From Pseudomonadota bacterium (GTDB taxonomy: Bacteria; Myxococcota_A; UBA796; UBA9615): a DNA stretch of 34,193 nucleotides. This document shows, one piece after another, positions 7,794 through 16,098 of the stretch; positions within the stretch are counted from its first letter, which is position 1, and each line of letters opens with the position of its first letter. The notes under the pieces are model-generated. The model was given only the letters and a program-made list of their open reading frames with translations. It was not told the origin of the DNA and did no database searches. A program made the translations under genes and the position numbers. Location of the stretch: contig JAAESI010000230.1 of the NCBI GenBank assembly GCA_024229515.1, positions 1 to 34,193 on the forward strand. Reading direction: 5' to 3'.

Positions 7794-9109
7794 GTGCCCC
7801 GATTCGCCGTCCTGATCCTCGTTGGCCTCGCCGCCGTCGCGCCCTCGTCCGCCCACACCGACGCCGCGCTCCTGTGCCTCGAGCGGGTCGTCACCGAACT
7901 GGATCCCCCGCCCGCGCTCGCACCCCTGCCGACGTGGTCGCAGTCCTGGGCCGCCGCGCCTCCCATGCGCCCCCCGAGCTGCCCGTCTGGCCCGACTCCG
8001 AGGCGGGCCTGCGGAAGCTGGTGACTCGCGAGCCGGCGACGGCGATGGAGTACGTCGATCGGGAGCTGGCAGCTCGGCGAGCGGCCGCGTGGTGGATTCT
8101 GAGGGGCTTCCACAGCCCCGCCTCGACCAGCCTCGAGGCATCCCGCCAGGCCTCCGCCGCACTGGCCGAGCGCGGCACGGTGGAGGCATCCATCCGCGCC
8201 CGCGCCCGCCTCGCGGGGGCCGAATTCGCGTCGGGCGAGGCCTCCCGGACGAGGTTTCGCGCGCTTGTGGACGATCCCTTCGTAGGGGCCCGCGCGCGGT
8301 TGTTCCTCGCCCAGGCGCAGGCCGATGACGGGGCCGCTCCGCACGCACTCCTGGACGTCCTCACCGGGGCCCCGTTCGATGGGCTGGATCCCGCCGAGAC
8401 CCTGCTCGCCCTCTCCGCGGTTCAGGACGCGCACCTGGCGTCGGGAGAGCTGGAGGCCGCCCGCGACGCCGCCAAGGAGGTCGTCTCCGCGGCCGACCGG
8501 GCCCTCGCCGCAGGCGCTCCGCAGGCGGACGAGATCATGTGGTTCAAGGAGCGTTCGCTGGTCGCGATCGTGCTGCTGTTCCGCGCCCTCGGCGACGAGT
8601 CCGTGTCGCGCGCGAGCGAACACGCCGCGACCTGGGCGGTGCGTCAGATCAGGGCCATGAGGCTGATGGGCCCGCTGGCCGGCGCCACCATCGAGGTGGC
8701 CCGGAGCGATCCCTGGGCCGAGGCAGGCACCGGGGACCCCGCCGGTCAGGCGCTGCTCCGGGAGCTGGAGGCGGCGGCCGACGAGCTCCGCGCCGACGAG
8801 GCGCGGGACGACCGGCTCGCGGCCGTCCGCCTGCACCTCGCCACCGCCGAGGAGCAAGCCGGTGACGGGCCCGAGGCGCCGCTGTGGTCGGCGGCCCGGG
8901 CGTGTGTCGCCGCCGCGAGTGGTTTGTCTGATGAGGTGACTGCGGCCACGGAGAGGATCAGGGCGCGGGCCGAGGACGGATCACCGTGGTTCGCGGCCAA
9001 CGAGTCCAGCGCGGAGGCGTGGTCGAACCTGTGGCTCGCGCTCGATCTGATCGACGCCCTCGCGGTCGTGGAACCGTCCCCCCTCAGGGACGCGGAATGC
9101 CCACCCTGA
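7794..9109 (+). CDS. Secreted helical repeat-like protein of unknown function (frameshifted)
   Basis: GTG 7794 follows a GGAGG at 7785-7789 and starts a signal peptide (PRFAVLILVGLAAVAPSSAH). This frame stops at 8024. The body of the protein lies in the -1 frame through 9109 and is Ala/Glu/Arg-rich and helical throughout, with TPR-like stretches (ARARLFLAQAQADDGAAPHA, LASGELEAARDAAKE). Adding one C to the C6 run at 7970-7975 joins the halves as PPMRPPELPVWPDS and gives 438 residues. The run also has the form C-CCC-CCG in the first frame, a possible -1 slippery site. The 3' end overlaps the convergent cupin gene by 26 bases. No family is recognised beyond a likely helical-repeat architecture. 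Confidence 0.65.
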
Positions 9110-9803
9110 ACACGCTCAGATCGTCGCCCTGAAGGCTGTACGCAAGCGTTGGCGGGACCTTGACGAAGGTGCCCGGCAGCAGCGGGAGCGAGGTCTCCTC
9201 GAACTGCAACGAGCCGTCGCCGGATCGAACCATCAGGAGGGTGTCTCTGCCGGATGCGGGGGCGTCGCCGGCGGCCGTCCAGCCGAGCGTCCAACCGGCG
9301 AACGCCGCGGGGGCGTCGCTGCCGGGCGCGAAGTCGACCGACGTGGCCGATCCCTCGACCTCGGACGGGAGCAGGTACCAGTTCTGGCCGAACTCGGGCC
9401 GCTGCAGCACGATCGTCGCCAGCGGATCGGCCGCCCGGTTGCGCACCGAGTGCACGACGCCGGCGGGGGCGACGATCGTCGACCCGACCCCGCGGGAGCC
9501 GCCCACGGGACCGGCGGCGGTCCACGACTGCCACTCGGCGTTGCCGGCGGCGACGAAGACGAGCTCGTCGTTGTCGGGGTGCCGGTGCGGGGGCACGAGC
9601 TGGTCCTTGGGGATGACATGCACGTGAGCGGACCAGTCGGCGCTGGCGACCAGATCGAAGCTCCAGTCCGCTTTGAAGCCGCCCTCGCCCTCGCTCACCT
9701 TCTCGGGCACGTGCACGTGGATGAGCGGTTCGCGGTCCGAAGGAGCCGCCACCGGCGCCGAGCAGCCGATCAGCACGGCCAATGAAGCGAGGGTGAGGCG
9801 CAT
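9084..9803 (-). CDS. Cupin-domain lipoprotein
   Basis: 239 residues with lipobox LIGC (Cys14). One cupin barrel with both classical motifs intact: motif 1 has His73, His75, Glu80 and Gly87 with standard spacing, and motif 2 has Gly107, Pro113, Gly115, His118 and Asn122. The metal ligands are therefore probably His73, His75, Glu80 and His118. The C-terminal half (from FAPGSDAPA) looks like a second, degenerate cupin half without ligands. A lipid-anchored cupin is likely a sensor or binding protein of the periplasm or surface rather than a cytosolic enzyme. It is divergent from the ECF sigma gene across an 83-base gap. The ATG at 9803 is preceded at 7 nt by TACAAT, suggesting a leaderless message. 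A longer in-frame start exists but would bury the signal peptide. Confidence 0.8.
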   Translation of the reverse strand: MRLTLASLAVLIGCSAPVAAPSDREPLIHVHVPEKVSEGEGGFKADWSFDLVASADWSAHVHVIPKDQLVPPHRHPDNDELVFVAAGNAEWQSWTAAGPVGGSRGVGSTIVAPAGVVHSVRNRAADPLATIVLQRPEFGQNWYLLPSEVEGSATSVDFAPGSDAPAAFAGWTLGWTAAGDAPASGRDTLLMVRSGDGSLQFEETSLPLLPGTFVKVPPTLAYSLQGDDLSVFRVGIPRP

Positions 9804-9810
9804 TTGGGCG

Positions 9811-9816
9811 ATTGTA
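9811..9816 (-). promoter_or_regulatory. -10 element of the cupin lipoprotein gene
   Basis: Read on the minus strand this is TACAAT, a near-consensus -10 box, 7 nt before the ATG. No clear -35 hexamer is found at 16-18 nt, and there is no Shine-Dalgarno. Confidence 0.45.
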
Positions 9817-9886
9817 ACGTCGATGGCAACATCCACGTCGTCCCCCCACACCCGTGGAATGTTCGCGATTGACGTCCTCGACCCCG

Positions 9887-10518
9887 ATGCTGCCTGCCGA
9901 CAGTGACCTCGTCCCCGCCTTGCTGCGCGGGGAGGAGGCCGCGTTCGCGTCGATCCTGGATGCCTGGTCGGGAGGCCTGCAGCGGGTCGCCCGCAGCTAC
10001 GTGCGCACCAACGAGATCGCCGACGAGGTCGTGCAGGACACCTGGCGAGCCGTGATCGCAGGACTGCCCCGCTTCGAAGGGCGCAGCTCGCTCAAGACCT
10101 GGATCTTCACCATCGCCGCCAATCGCGCCCGCACCCGGGCCAAGCGGGAGGCGCGGGCGGTGCCCATGAGCGCCGTCGGCGGCGGCGGACCCGACGGCGG
10201 GCTCGACCCCGATCGGCTGCGCGGCGGCGGCGGCTGGCTCGTCACCGACGCCCCCGAGGGGATCGACTCGCCCGAAGCCGAGACCATCGCGTGGGAAGCC
10301 TCCGGCGTCGTGGAGGAGGCCCTCGCGGCGGTGCCGGAACGCCAGCGCACGGTGCTGTTGCTGCGGGACGTCGAAGGATTGAGTTCCGAGGACGTGTGTA
10401 ACCTTCTGGAGATCAGCCACTCCAATCAGAGAGTCCTGCTCCACCGGGGGCGCGCGAAGCTTCGCTCTGCCCTCGCGACTACTTGTCGGCGGTGCCGGAC
10501 CCGGAGGTCGAGTCATGA
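9887..10518 (+). CDS. ECF-type RNA polymerase sigma factor (frameshift near the C-terminus)
   Basis: Region 2 is clear at the N-terminal end (FASILDAWSGGLQRVARSY, then VQDTWRAVIAGLPRFEGRSS and LKTWIFTIAANRARTR), and region 4 later (VPERQRTVLLLRDVEGLSSE, then LLEISHSNQRVLLHRGRAKL). Region 3 is absent, as in ECF factors; a Gly-rich linker joins the two. After RAKLRSALA the frame drifts into sequence overlapping the next gene until 10588. Adding one base near 10470 instead gives DYLSAVPDPEVES and a TGA at 10516-10518, which overlaps the anti-sigma ATG as ATGA. That is the normal arrangement for sigma/anti-sigma pairs and a natural 210-residue length. ATG 9887 is preferred over a GTG at 9854. The likely role is response to an envelope signal. 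Confidence 0.85.
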
Positions 10519-10784
10519 ACCCCATCAGCCTGCTGATGCTGTCGTGCGAGGAGGTGGGCGAGCGATCGTCGGCCTGGCTCGACGATGAGCTCGGCTGGTG
10601 GGAGGGCAGGCTCGTCAACTTCCACATCAAGCGCTGCGCGATGTGTCGGAGCGTGTACGAGCAGTACCGCTCGATGAAGCAGAGCCTGGCCGAGCTGGGG
10701 GAGGGCGGAGGCGCCGCCCTCGACCCCGAGGTCCGCTCCGGCCTGATGGCCGAGTTCCGGGGCTCAGTCGACCGGGACGGCTGA
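10515..10784 (+). CDS. Zinc-finger (ZAS-type) anti-sigma factor
   Basis: 89 residues with the zinc-associated anti-sigma signature. CEEVGERSSAWLDDEL near the N-terminus is the usual first helix, and HIKRCAMC gives the H-x3-C-x2-C zinc motif. No transmembrane segment follows, so it would be a small soluble anti-sigma factor rather than a membrane-anchored one. Its ATG overlaps the restored stop of the sigma gene by ATGA, which points to translational coupling and a one-to-one partnership. The 3' end overlaps the convergent lipoprotein gene by 21 bases. Confidence 0.85.
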   Translation: MNPISLLMLSCEEVGERSSAWLDDELGWWEGRLVNFHIKRCAMCRSVYEQYRSMKQSLAELGEGGGAALDPEVRSGLMAEFRGSVDRDG

Positions 10785-11402
10785 GACGTTGAGGTCGAAG
10801 ATTCCCTCTTCCGTCGCGTTGCTGTTGCTGATGAAGAACTGAACCAGGTCCTGGCTCCCGTCGGAGTCGCCGGCGTCGTCCAGGCGGAACCGCAACTGCA
10901 GGTAGTCGTACCCATCATCCAGGCTGTTCTGGACCGCCGCCGCGAGATCGCACTCGAAGGGGCCGTCGGCCGAGGTGCCGAAGACGCAGCTGTCGCCTCC
11001 CGCCTCGAGGTCCGCGTCCCACAGGGCCGAGGAGAAGGCCTCGAAGCGGATCTCCTCGGCGGTCAGGTCGCCCAGGTCCTCGAACGGGCGCCCGCTGGTG
11101 GAGCCGTACTCGCTGCTCAGCACCGCCGACTCCACGTCCCAGGCGCCGTCCAGCAGGTCGGAGATGTCCACGCTGAGGAAGATCTGCACGCCATCTCCCT
11201 CGGGGAAGCCGGCGTTGAGGTTGTCGCCGGCGAACAGCCCGCCGCCCTGGCCCTGGAAGCCGCGGGGGGTGTGGCCCTCGAGGTCGGGGTCGCCGGTGTT
11301 GGTGAACGAGAAGGACTCGGCCGCCACGCTGTCGTCGTCGTCGCCTTCGGGCGCAGCAGGACAGGCGGTGAGGGCAAGCCCGAGGAGGGGGAGCAAGAGC
11401 AT
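10764..11402 (-). CDS. Lipoprotein with DNRLRE-like beta domain
   Basis: 212 residues: signal peptide with lipobox LTAC, a poly-Asp tether (EGDDDD), then one beta-rich domain. The pattern of a strand ending in SVDISDLLDG, an alternating hydrophobic strand (VESAVLSSEY), two Cys about 15 residues apart (DSCVFG, FECDLAAAV) and a closing YDYLQLRFRLDDAGDSDG resembles DNRLRE-type adhesive domains of secreted proteins. That match is by eye and moderate at best. ATG 11402 has GGGGAG 7 nt upstream. It lies 35 bases downstream of the large unknown gene and is probably the last gene of that operon; the tail overlaps the anti-sigma gene on the other strand. Confidence 0.7.
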   Translation of the reverse strand: MLLLPLLGLALTACPAAPEGDDDDSVAAESFSFTNTGDPDLEGHTPRGFQGQGGGLFAGDNLNAGFPEGDGVQIFLSVDISDLLDGAWDVESAVLSSEYGSTSGRPFEDLGDLTAEEIRFEAFSSALWDADLEAGGDSCVFGTSADGPFECDLAAAVQNSLDDGYDYLQLRFRLDDAGDSDGSQDLVQFFISNSNATEEGIFDLNVSAVPVD

Positions 11403-11437
11403 TCGAATGCTCCCCAGACGGCTCTGGAGCCAAACGG

Positions 11438-13126
11438 TTACACCCCGCCCAACTCCAGCACGAAGCGGACTTCGACGGGCTGGCCGATCAGCTCCGACAG
11501 CCCGGATTCGCCGCCGCGGAGGCGGAGCCGGCCCTCCCGCTCCAGGGCGTCGCGGACGAGGGCCTCGACGGCGGCGTGATCGCCGGTGCCGAGGGCGGCC
11601 AGGACCAGCCCCAGCAGCAGGTTGGCGTCGACCTCGTCCAGCTCGGGGTGGGCGCCCACGACCCGGGCGATCGCGTCGCTGGACCACGCCGGGTCCACCG
11701 GGGGAAGGAGGCCGTCGTAGACCAGGGCCTGACTCCGGGGACCGAGATCGTCTCCCCCCGCCTGGTCGGAGGATTCGGCGGCGGACGCCTCAGCGGCAGC
11801 GTCGCCGGAGGGCCCCGGAGCGGCGCGGGCGGTTCCGCCTCCGGGCGAGCCGGGGCGTCCTCCCTGACCGGGGACCGAGGCGCCTCGTTCGACCGCCGCG
11901 ACGACGATCGCTTCAGCCTCCCGGGCGGCCCGGACCGTGCGTTCGTCGAGCCCCTCGAGGGAGTCGACCTCACCCTGCTTGGCCTGCCCGCGCAGCATGT
12001 CCTCGACCCAGGGGCGGCTCGCCTGCGGCACCTGCACACGTTGCATCAGGCGGGTGGCGTCCTCGGACAGCCGCGACAGCCGACGCCGGCTGCGCTCCGC
12101 CTCGCGGGCGAGATGATCGAGCTCGTCGGGCGTGAGATCCTCGTCGTCCAGCTGCCCCGTCAGCTCCCGGAGGTGGCGGCGTTCGTCGCGCAGATCCTGG
12201 GCGACGACGCGGCGCTGGGCCGCCCACGAGGCCTGGATGCGCATCACCTCGAGGGCGTCCCGGGGGTCGGCGATGGAGCCTGCGACGACCTCGTCGGTGA
12301 CGGGCACGTCGACCCAGGGACCGGAGCTCAGCTCGGCGTGGGCGTAGCCGTACTTGAGCGCTCCGTCGGCGAACATCGGCTTGCGCACGCCGGGTTCGTA
12401 GTCGAGATCCGCGAACGGCTCGGGGGGGCTCATGTCGGGCGGCTTGGGGAGCAACTGGCGCACCCACAACACCAGCTCGCCGACCATCCAGACGTCCTCG
12501 ATGGTGGGGTACTCCACGTAGAACTCGGCCGGGTCGCGGTCGAACATCACGGTCGTGCCCACGGCGCTGCGGCCGAGCCTCCAGGGGTCGATCCACTCCT
12601 CGTCGAAGTAGGCCAACTGCGCGTCGAGATCGGCGGCCGCGGACACGATGTCGGGGCTGCGGTTGTCGAACATGGCGTCGAGGCGATGGCGCACCGCGCG
12701 TACCAACCCGGTCAGTCGTACGGCGGCGGCCTCCCGATCGGCGTCGCCTCCGTCGAGCCCCACCCGCTCCCGGCGCAAGCTGCCCTCGAGGTGCGTGAGC
12801 GCAGCCTCGATGAAGGGGGCGGGGCTGAGACTCAACGGGAGCGGCAGGCCGTCCTCGCAGAAGAAGCGGACGCGGACCCGGTCGCGGGAGTCGATCCAGC
12901 CCTCCACGAGGGCCCGCCCGTCGGCGGAAGCCTCTGCCAGTGTGCGCTCCATGAGCCTCCAGGCCCGCTTGAGGCCGGACTCCTCGACCTCGGCCCGGTG
13001 GGCGGACCGCAGCCGATCGAGCTCCTCGATCAGCGGTTCTCGATCGGGCGCCAGGCAGTCGTGGATCTCGAAGTCGGCATCCAGCGGCGACAGCGCCGCC
13101 ACGAGCCCGGCCGCGGCGGCGAGCAC
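11438..13126 (-). CDS. Large exported or membrane-associated protein of unknown function
   Basis: 562 residues. The N-terminus is a short hydrophobic stretch (LAAAAGLVAALSPLDA) that could be a weak signal peptide lacking the usual basic residues. The middle is rich in acidic and aromatic residues with no family I recognise (WIDPWRLGRSAVGTTVMFDR; FYVEYPTIEDVWMVGELVLW). Residues of about 320-420 are strongly helical and charged (ERRHLRELTGQLDDEDL, EAERSRRRLSRLSEDATRL) and probably form a coiled coil. A Gly/Ser/Pro linker follows, then a compact helical C-terminal domain ending VEVRFVLELGGV. GTG 13126 lies 10 bases after the stop of the protease/beta-barrel gene, so the two are almost certainly co-transcribed. 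Function unknown; the context suggests a partner of the upstream protease. Confidence 0.65.
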   Translation of the reverse strand: MLAAAAGLVAALSPLDADFEIHDCLAPDREPLIEELDRLRSAHRAEVEESGLKRAWRLMERTLAEASADGRALVEGWIDSRDRVRVRFFCEDGLPLPLSLSPAPFIEAALTHLEGSLRRERVGLDGGDADREAAAVRLTGLVRAVRHRLDAMFDNRSPDIVSAAADLDAQLAYFDEEWIDPWRLGRSAVGTTVMFDRDPAEFYVEYPTIEDVWMVGELVLWVRQLLPKPPDMSPPEPFADLDYEPGVRKPMFADGALKYGYAHAELSSGPWVDVPVTDEVVAGSIADPRDALEVMRIQASWAAQRRVVAQDLRDERRHLRELTGQLDDEDLTPDELDHLAREAERSRRRLSRLSEDATRLMQRVQVPQASRPWVEDMLRGQAKQGEVDSLEGLDERTVRAAREAEAIVVAAVERGASVPGQGGRPGSPGGGTARAAPGPSGDAAAEASAAESSDQAGGDDLGPRSQALVYDGLLPPVDPAWSSDAIARVVGAHPELDEVDANLLLGLVLAALGTGDHAAVEALVRDALEREGRLRLRGGESGLSELIGQPVEVRFVLELGGV

Positions 13127-13136
13127 GGCGGACAGG

Positions 13137-14339
13137 TCAGGGCCCTCCGAACCGGAATCCGATGCCGATGCCGAGCCGGAAGTCCTGCCCCGGGTTGGTC
13201 ATCGGGGTGCCGACGTCGAAGCTGTAGACGGTGGGGCCGAGGTTGAGCTTGAGGCCGCCGCCGATCAGCGGGGACAGCTGCGTGCGGGCCCAGTTCAGGG
13301 TGTCGGCCTGGGTGGTCGCGCACGCCTCGAACCGGGGTTCACAGGCGGGATCCACGAAGCTCGCCGTCCACGTGCGGGCGCCCTGGCGTTGGCCGAGCAG
13401 GCCGATGGAGAAGTAGGGCTGAAGGGTCGCGTGTCGGCCCTTGGTGGGGCGGAAGGGGAGGTCGAAGGAGGCGCCGATGTGGAACGCCGCTTCGAGCCGT
13501 TGATCGGGCGAGGTGCCCTTGCGCTCGTCGCCGCTGCCCAGCCACGTGACGCGGGACGACAGCCCCAGCAGGACCTTGCGGTCGAGCACGATGTCGGCCT
13601 CGAGGTGGAAGCCCAGCCGCAGGCGGCGGCGGGCGGCGACGCCGGGCTGCTGATCCAACGCGAGCATGCCCATTCCGCCGAGGGCGACGGGCACCCGGGG
13701 CTTGCTGCGGGGTTCGACGCGCTGGAACTCCCGGATCGCGTCCACCGGGGAGACGAGGCCGAAGCCTTCGATCGCCTCGACGGCCACGCCGATGACTTCG
13801 CCGGCGTCGTTGAGCACCGGGCCGCCGGAGGTTCCGCCCACGAACCCGGGGCTGACCTGGACCCGCCCCGCGCCGACGGCGGCGACCCGCCCTTCGGTGA
13901 AGGACCAGCCGAGCAGCCCCTCGTACTCGCCGGTGGGTTCGCCCTCGGTGCCGAGGTGGGGTTGGCCGATGGCGTAGATCGGCTCGCCGATGCGGGGCAG
14001 CTCGGGGGCGAGCTCCAGCGGCGTGGCGTCGACGGGGGCGTCGAGGTGGAGGATCGCCAGGTCCGCCTCCTTGTCCCAGGCGATCGCCTCGGCCTTCAGG
14101 GTGTCGCCGGCGTGGGTGTGGACCACGAGGTCGGTGTCGTGCTCGACGACGTGCCAGGCGGTGACAACGACGTGGGGGCGCTCCAGGAGGAAGCCGGTGG
14201 CGGCCCCCTCGTGGGTCACGATCTGCACCACCGCGGGGGCGGCGGCCTTGTACAGATCGGCAGGTTCGGAGGCGGAAGCGGAGGACGCCAGGCACAGCAC
14301 GGCCAGCACGCCCGAGGCGCGAACAGGGGACAGGTTCAT
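13137..14339 (-). CDS. Trypsin-like serine protease with C-terminal probable beta-barrel
   Basis: 400 residues with a signal peptide (VLAVLCLASSASASE). Residues 25-205 form a trypsin-fold protease with all three catalytic residues: His63 in TAWHVVEH, Asp93 in KEADLAILHLD and Ser171 in GGTSGGPVLND. The segment VAVEAIEGFGLVSPVDAI matches the last strands of the HtrA/S1C group. No PDZ domain follows. Instead residues of about 230-400 are alternating strands and turns (RLRLGFHLEADIVLD, LQPYFSIGLLGQ, FRLGIGIGFRFGGP) as in outer-membrane beta-barrels. The protease would therefore be tethered to the outer membrane on its periplasmic face. ATG 14339 has GAGGAG 8-9 nt upstream. The 562-residue unknown gene follows 10 bases downstream, and the matrixin gene lies 83 bases upstream. 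Confidence 0.8.
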   Translation of the reverse strand: MNLSPVRASGVLAVLCLASSASASEPADLYKAAAPAVVQIVTHEGAATGFLLERPHVVVTAWHVVEHDTDLVVHTHAGDTLKAEAIAWDKEADLAILHLDAPVDATPLELAPELPRIGEPIYAIGQPHLGTEGEPTGEYEGLLGWSFTEGRVAAVGAGRVQVSPGFVGGTSGGPVLNDAGEVIGVAVEAIEGFGLVSPVDAIREFQRVEPRSKPRVPVALGGMGMLALDQQPGVAARRRLRLGFHLEADIVLDRKVLLGLSSRVTWLGSGDERKGTSPDQRLEAAFHIGASFDLPFRPTKGRHATLQPYFSIGLLGQRQGARTWTASFVDPACEPRFEACATTQADTLNWARTQLSPLIGGGLKLNLGPTVYSFDVGTPMTNPGQDFRLGIGIGFRFGGP

Positions 14340-14393
14340 CGTTGAGACTCCTCGATGGGCCGTGACCCGCGGAGGAGGAACGCTATTCTCGAA

Positions 14394-14411
14394 GGGGCCC
14401 TTGCCGGCCCC
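14394..14411 (-). terminator. Hairpin after the matrixin gene
   Basis: GGGGCC and GGCCCC form a perfect 6-bp stem with a 6-nt loop, 12 bases after the matrixin stop. On the minus strand TTCGAG follows the hairpin, so there is no true U-tract. It may cause partial termination before the protease gene. Confidence 0.35.
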
Positions 14412-14422
14412 GGATTGCGTAT

Positions 14423-15556
14423 CTACGCGCGATACGTGCGGCGACGGAGGGCGGCGCCGACGGCCAGCGCGCTCGCGGGAGCGCCTGAATCGCACGTGCA
14501 GCCGGCGCTGCGGTGGGAGTCGTCGCCCTCGGGCTGGGAGTCGTCGTCGTCGTCGCCGGGCTGATCGTCGTCGTCGTCACCGGGGGGCGCGCCCGCGCAG
14601 TCGATCTCCAACTCGTAGGCGCCGGAGCCCTCGTAGGGGTTCACGACGATCCAGTAGGTGCCTGCGGGGACGGACGAGGCGGAGACCTCCTCCAGCGTGC
14701 CCTCCCACTCCTCGGACGAGTCGAGGGTGTCCGAGGCGGACAGCAGGTACAGGTCCAGGTCGGCGCTGTTGGACCACGTCAGCGTGGCGTCGATCGCGCC
14801 CGTCGCGGGGGTGTCGACCACGAACCAGTCCTGGTCCGCGGCCACGCCGTCGATGCTCGTGCCGCAGGAGACCGAGGTCGCGGACCCCTCCTCGTCGTTG
14901 GGCTCGAACGCGTCGTCGCCGCTGGGCACGTCGTCGTCGTCGTCGTCGTCGTCCCCGGGGGCCGGGCCGCAGCCGGGGTACAGGGTGCAGACAGCGTCGG
15001 TGTCGTCGCTGCTGAGGTCGGCCTCCATGTCCCCGCTGGAGTAGCTGGGGAGCATCGAGCTGCCCGAGGCGTTGCTGTGGTCCAGGCCGAGGGAGTGGCC
15101 GAACTCGTGCACCGCGATGGAGTTGAGGTCGGCCTCGTAGCCCCAGCCCGACGGGGCGCCGTCCAGGAACGTGTAGACCTCTTCGTTGAAGCTGACGTCG
15201 GCCTCGTAGAAGGAGCCGCCCCAGAAGCTGCTGACCGTGGTCCCGATGACGCCCCAGGGGGAGCCGTAGCTGCCCGGCCAGCTCTGGAGGAAGCCGTGGG
15301 AAGTGTAGCCGTCGTTGTTGCTGGTGGAGGAGCGGGAGGTGGTGCCGTTGTAGTCGTCGGTGCAGCCGGGGGACTGCCACTCGTCGTACGCGTCCGTGAG
15401 GATCTGTTCGGCGGCGCCGAAGGACATCGAGTTGCTGCCGGAGCTGTTGAGGCTCCACGGCAGCGTCTGGTCGTCCCGGGTGTAGCCCATACCGTTCCAG
15501 GCGAGGGCCTGGGCGGGGAGCAGCAGGAGCAGGGCGGTCAGCGTGAGGCGGATCAT
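14423..15556 (-). CDS. Matrixin-like zinc metalloprotease with PPC domain and MYXO-CTERM-like tail
   Basis: 377 residues: signal peptide (LTLTALLLLLPAQALA), catalytic domain, poly-Asp linker, PPC domain, second poly-Asp linker, C-terminal sorting tail. The zinc site HEFGHSLGLDH gives His150, Glu151, His154 and His160, followed by Met168 in SSMLP as the Met-turn; this is the M10 (matrixin) signature. The PPC domain runs from FEPNDEEGSAT to YELEIDC. The tail has GCTCDSGAPAS, then only about nine hydrophobic residues and RRR, shorter than usual for MYXO-CTERM. No separate propeptide with a Cys switch is visible. Its ATG overlaps the stop of the upstream secreted protein by ATGA (15553-15556). 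It probably digests extracellular protein while surface-anchored. Confidence 0.88.
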   Translation of the reverse strand: MIRLTLTALLLLLPAQALAWNGMGYTRDDQTLPWSLNSSGSNSMSFGAAEQILTDAYDEWQSPGCTDDYNGTTSRSSTSNNDGYTSHGFLQSWPGSYGSPWGVIGTTVSSFWGGSFYEADVSFNEEVYTFLDGAPSGWGYEADLNSIAVHEFGHSLGLDHSNASGSSMLPSYSSGDMEADLSSDDTDAVCTLYPGCGPAPGDDDDDDDDVPSGDDAFEPNDEEGSATSVSCGTSIDGVAADQDWFVVDTPATGAIDATLTWSNSADLDLYLLSASDTLDSSEEWEGTLEEVSASSVPAGTYWIVVNPYEGSGAYELEIDCAGAPPGDDDDDQPGDDDDDSQPEGDDSHRSAGCTCDSGAPASALAVGAALRRRTYRA

Positions 15557-16098
15557 CGGGACGCTCCCGCGATGACGGCGGTGCGCAAGGCGCCCAGGGT
15601 GGTGGGGGTCGGGACCGAGCCGGGCTCGATCGGCACGAGCAGGCCGGCGTCGTTGACCGTGAAGGTGGCGAGGCCGTCGACCTGGCGCGAGACCGGCGCA
15701 TCCGGTCCCGCGCCGTCGATCGTGAACGCCGACCAACCGAGCAGGGTCGAGAACAACTCCGGGCCCGGGCCCTCGCGCAAGAAGAGGAGTGTTCGCTGAC
15801 CCGCCTGGAGGCGGAGGTCACCGCTGACAACGATTTCGTGCTCGTCGAGGCGTCCGCCGGCTTGCAGCACGTCGATGCGGTCGGGCCCGCTGCCGACGAG
15901 GTACCGCTCCACGCGGAGGGTGTTGCGGGTCTGGATGCCGCCCTCGACCGGTTCGTAGGCGACGGCCTCGACGACCGCCTCGACCACGTGGGTGGAGTGC
16001 GCCGTGATCGTCGGGATGTCCCAGGCGACGATGCTCGCGGCCTGGGCTGCCAGGGGCAGGACCAGAAGGAAGGTGAAGAGGGCGGCGAATCGGCGCAT
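15553..16098 (-). CDS. Secreted protein of unknown function, partner of the matrixin
   Basis: 181 residues with a signal peptide ending AAQAAS. The mature part is beta-rich: TAHSTHVVEAVVEAVAYEPV, then NTLRVERYLVGSGPDRIDVL, then LQAGQRTLLFLREG. The middle reads like a small barrel domain in which a strand pair is closed by a Gly-rich turn. I cannot name the family. ATG 16098 has GGAGG 7 nt upstream, and the 4-base ATGA overlap with the matrixin gene suggests coupled synthesis at equal amounts. A plausible role is chaperone, inhibitor or propeptide in trans for the protease; that is inference from the pairing alone. Confidence 0.75.
   Translation of the reverse strand: MRRFAALFTFLLVLPLAAQAASIVAWDIPTITAHSTHVVEAVVEAVAYEPVEGGIQTRNTLRVERYLVGSGPDRIDVLQAGGRLDEHEIVVSGDLRLQAGQRTLLFLREGPGPELFSTLLGWSAFTIDGAGPDAPVSRQVDGLATFTVNDAGLLVPIEPGSVPTPTTLGALRTAVIAGASR

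Noticed and set aside
7178..8857. Minus-strand open frame of 559 codons
   Set aside because: It spans the zinc-ribbon gene and the frameshifted secreted protein in antisense; no domain, and both plus genes have signal, Shine-Dalgarno or motif support.
9856..9876. Possible ECF promoter (GGAAT then CGTC) before the sigma gene
   Set aside because: Spacing is 12 nt instead of the usual 16-17, so it is not a credible autoregulatory promoter.
11576..14345. Plus-strand open frames over the protease/beta-barrel operon
   Set aside because: No domains; the minus-strand genes show a catalytic triad, signal peptide and Shine-Dalgarno sites.
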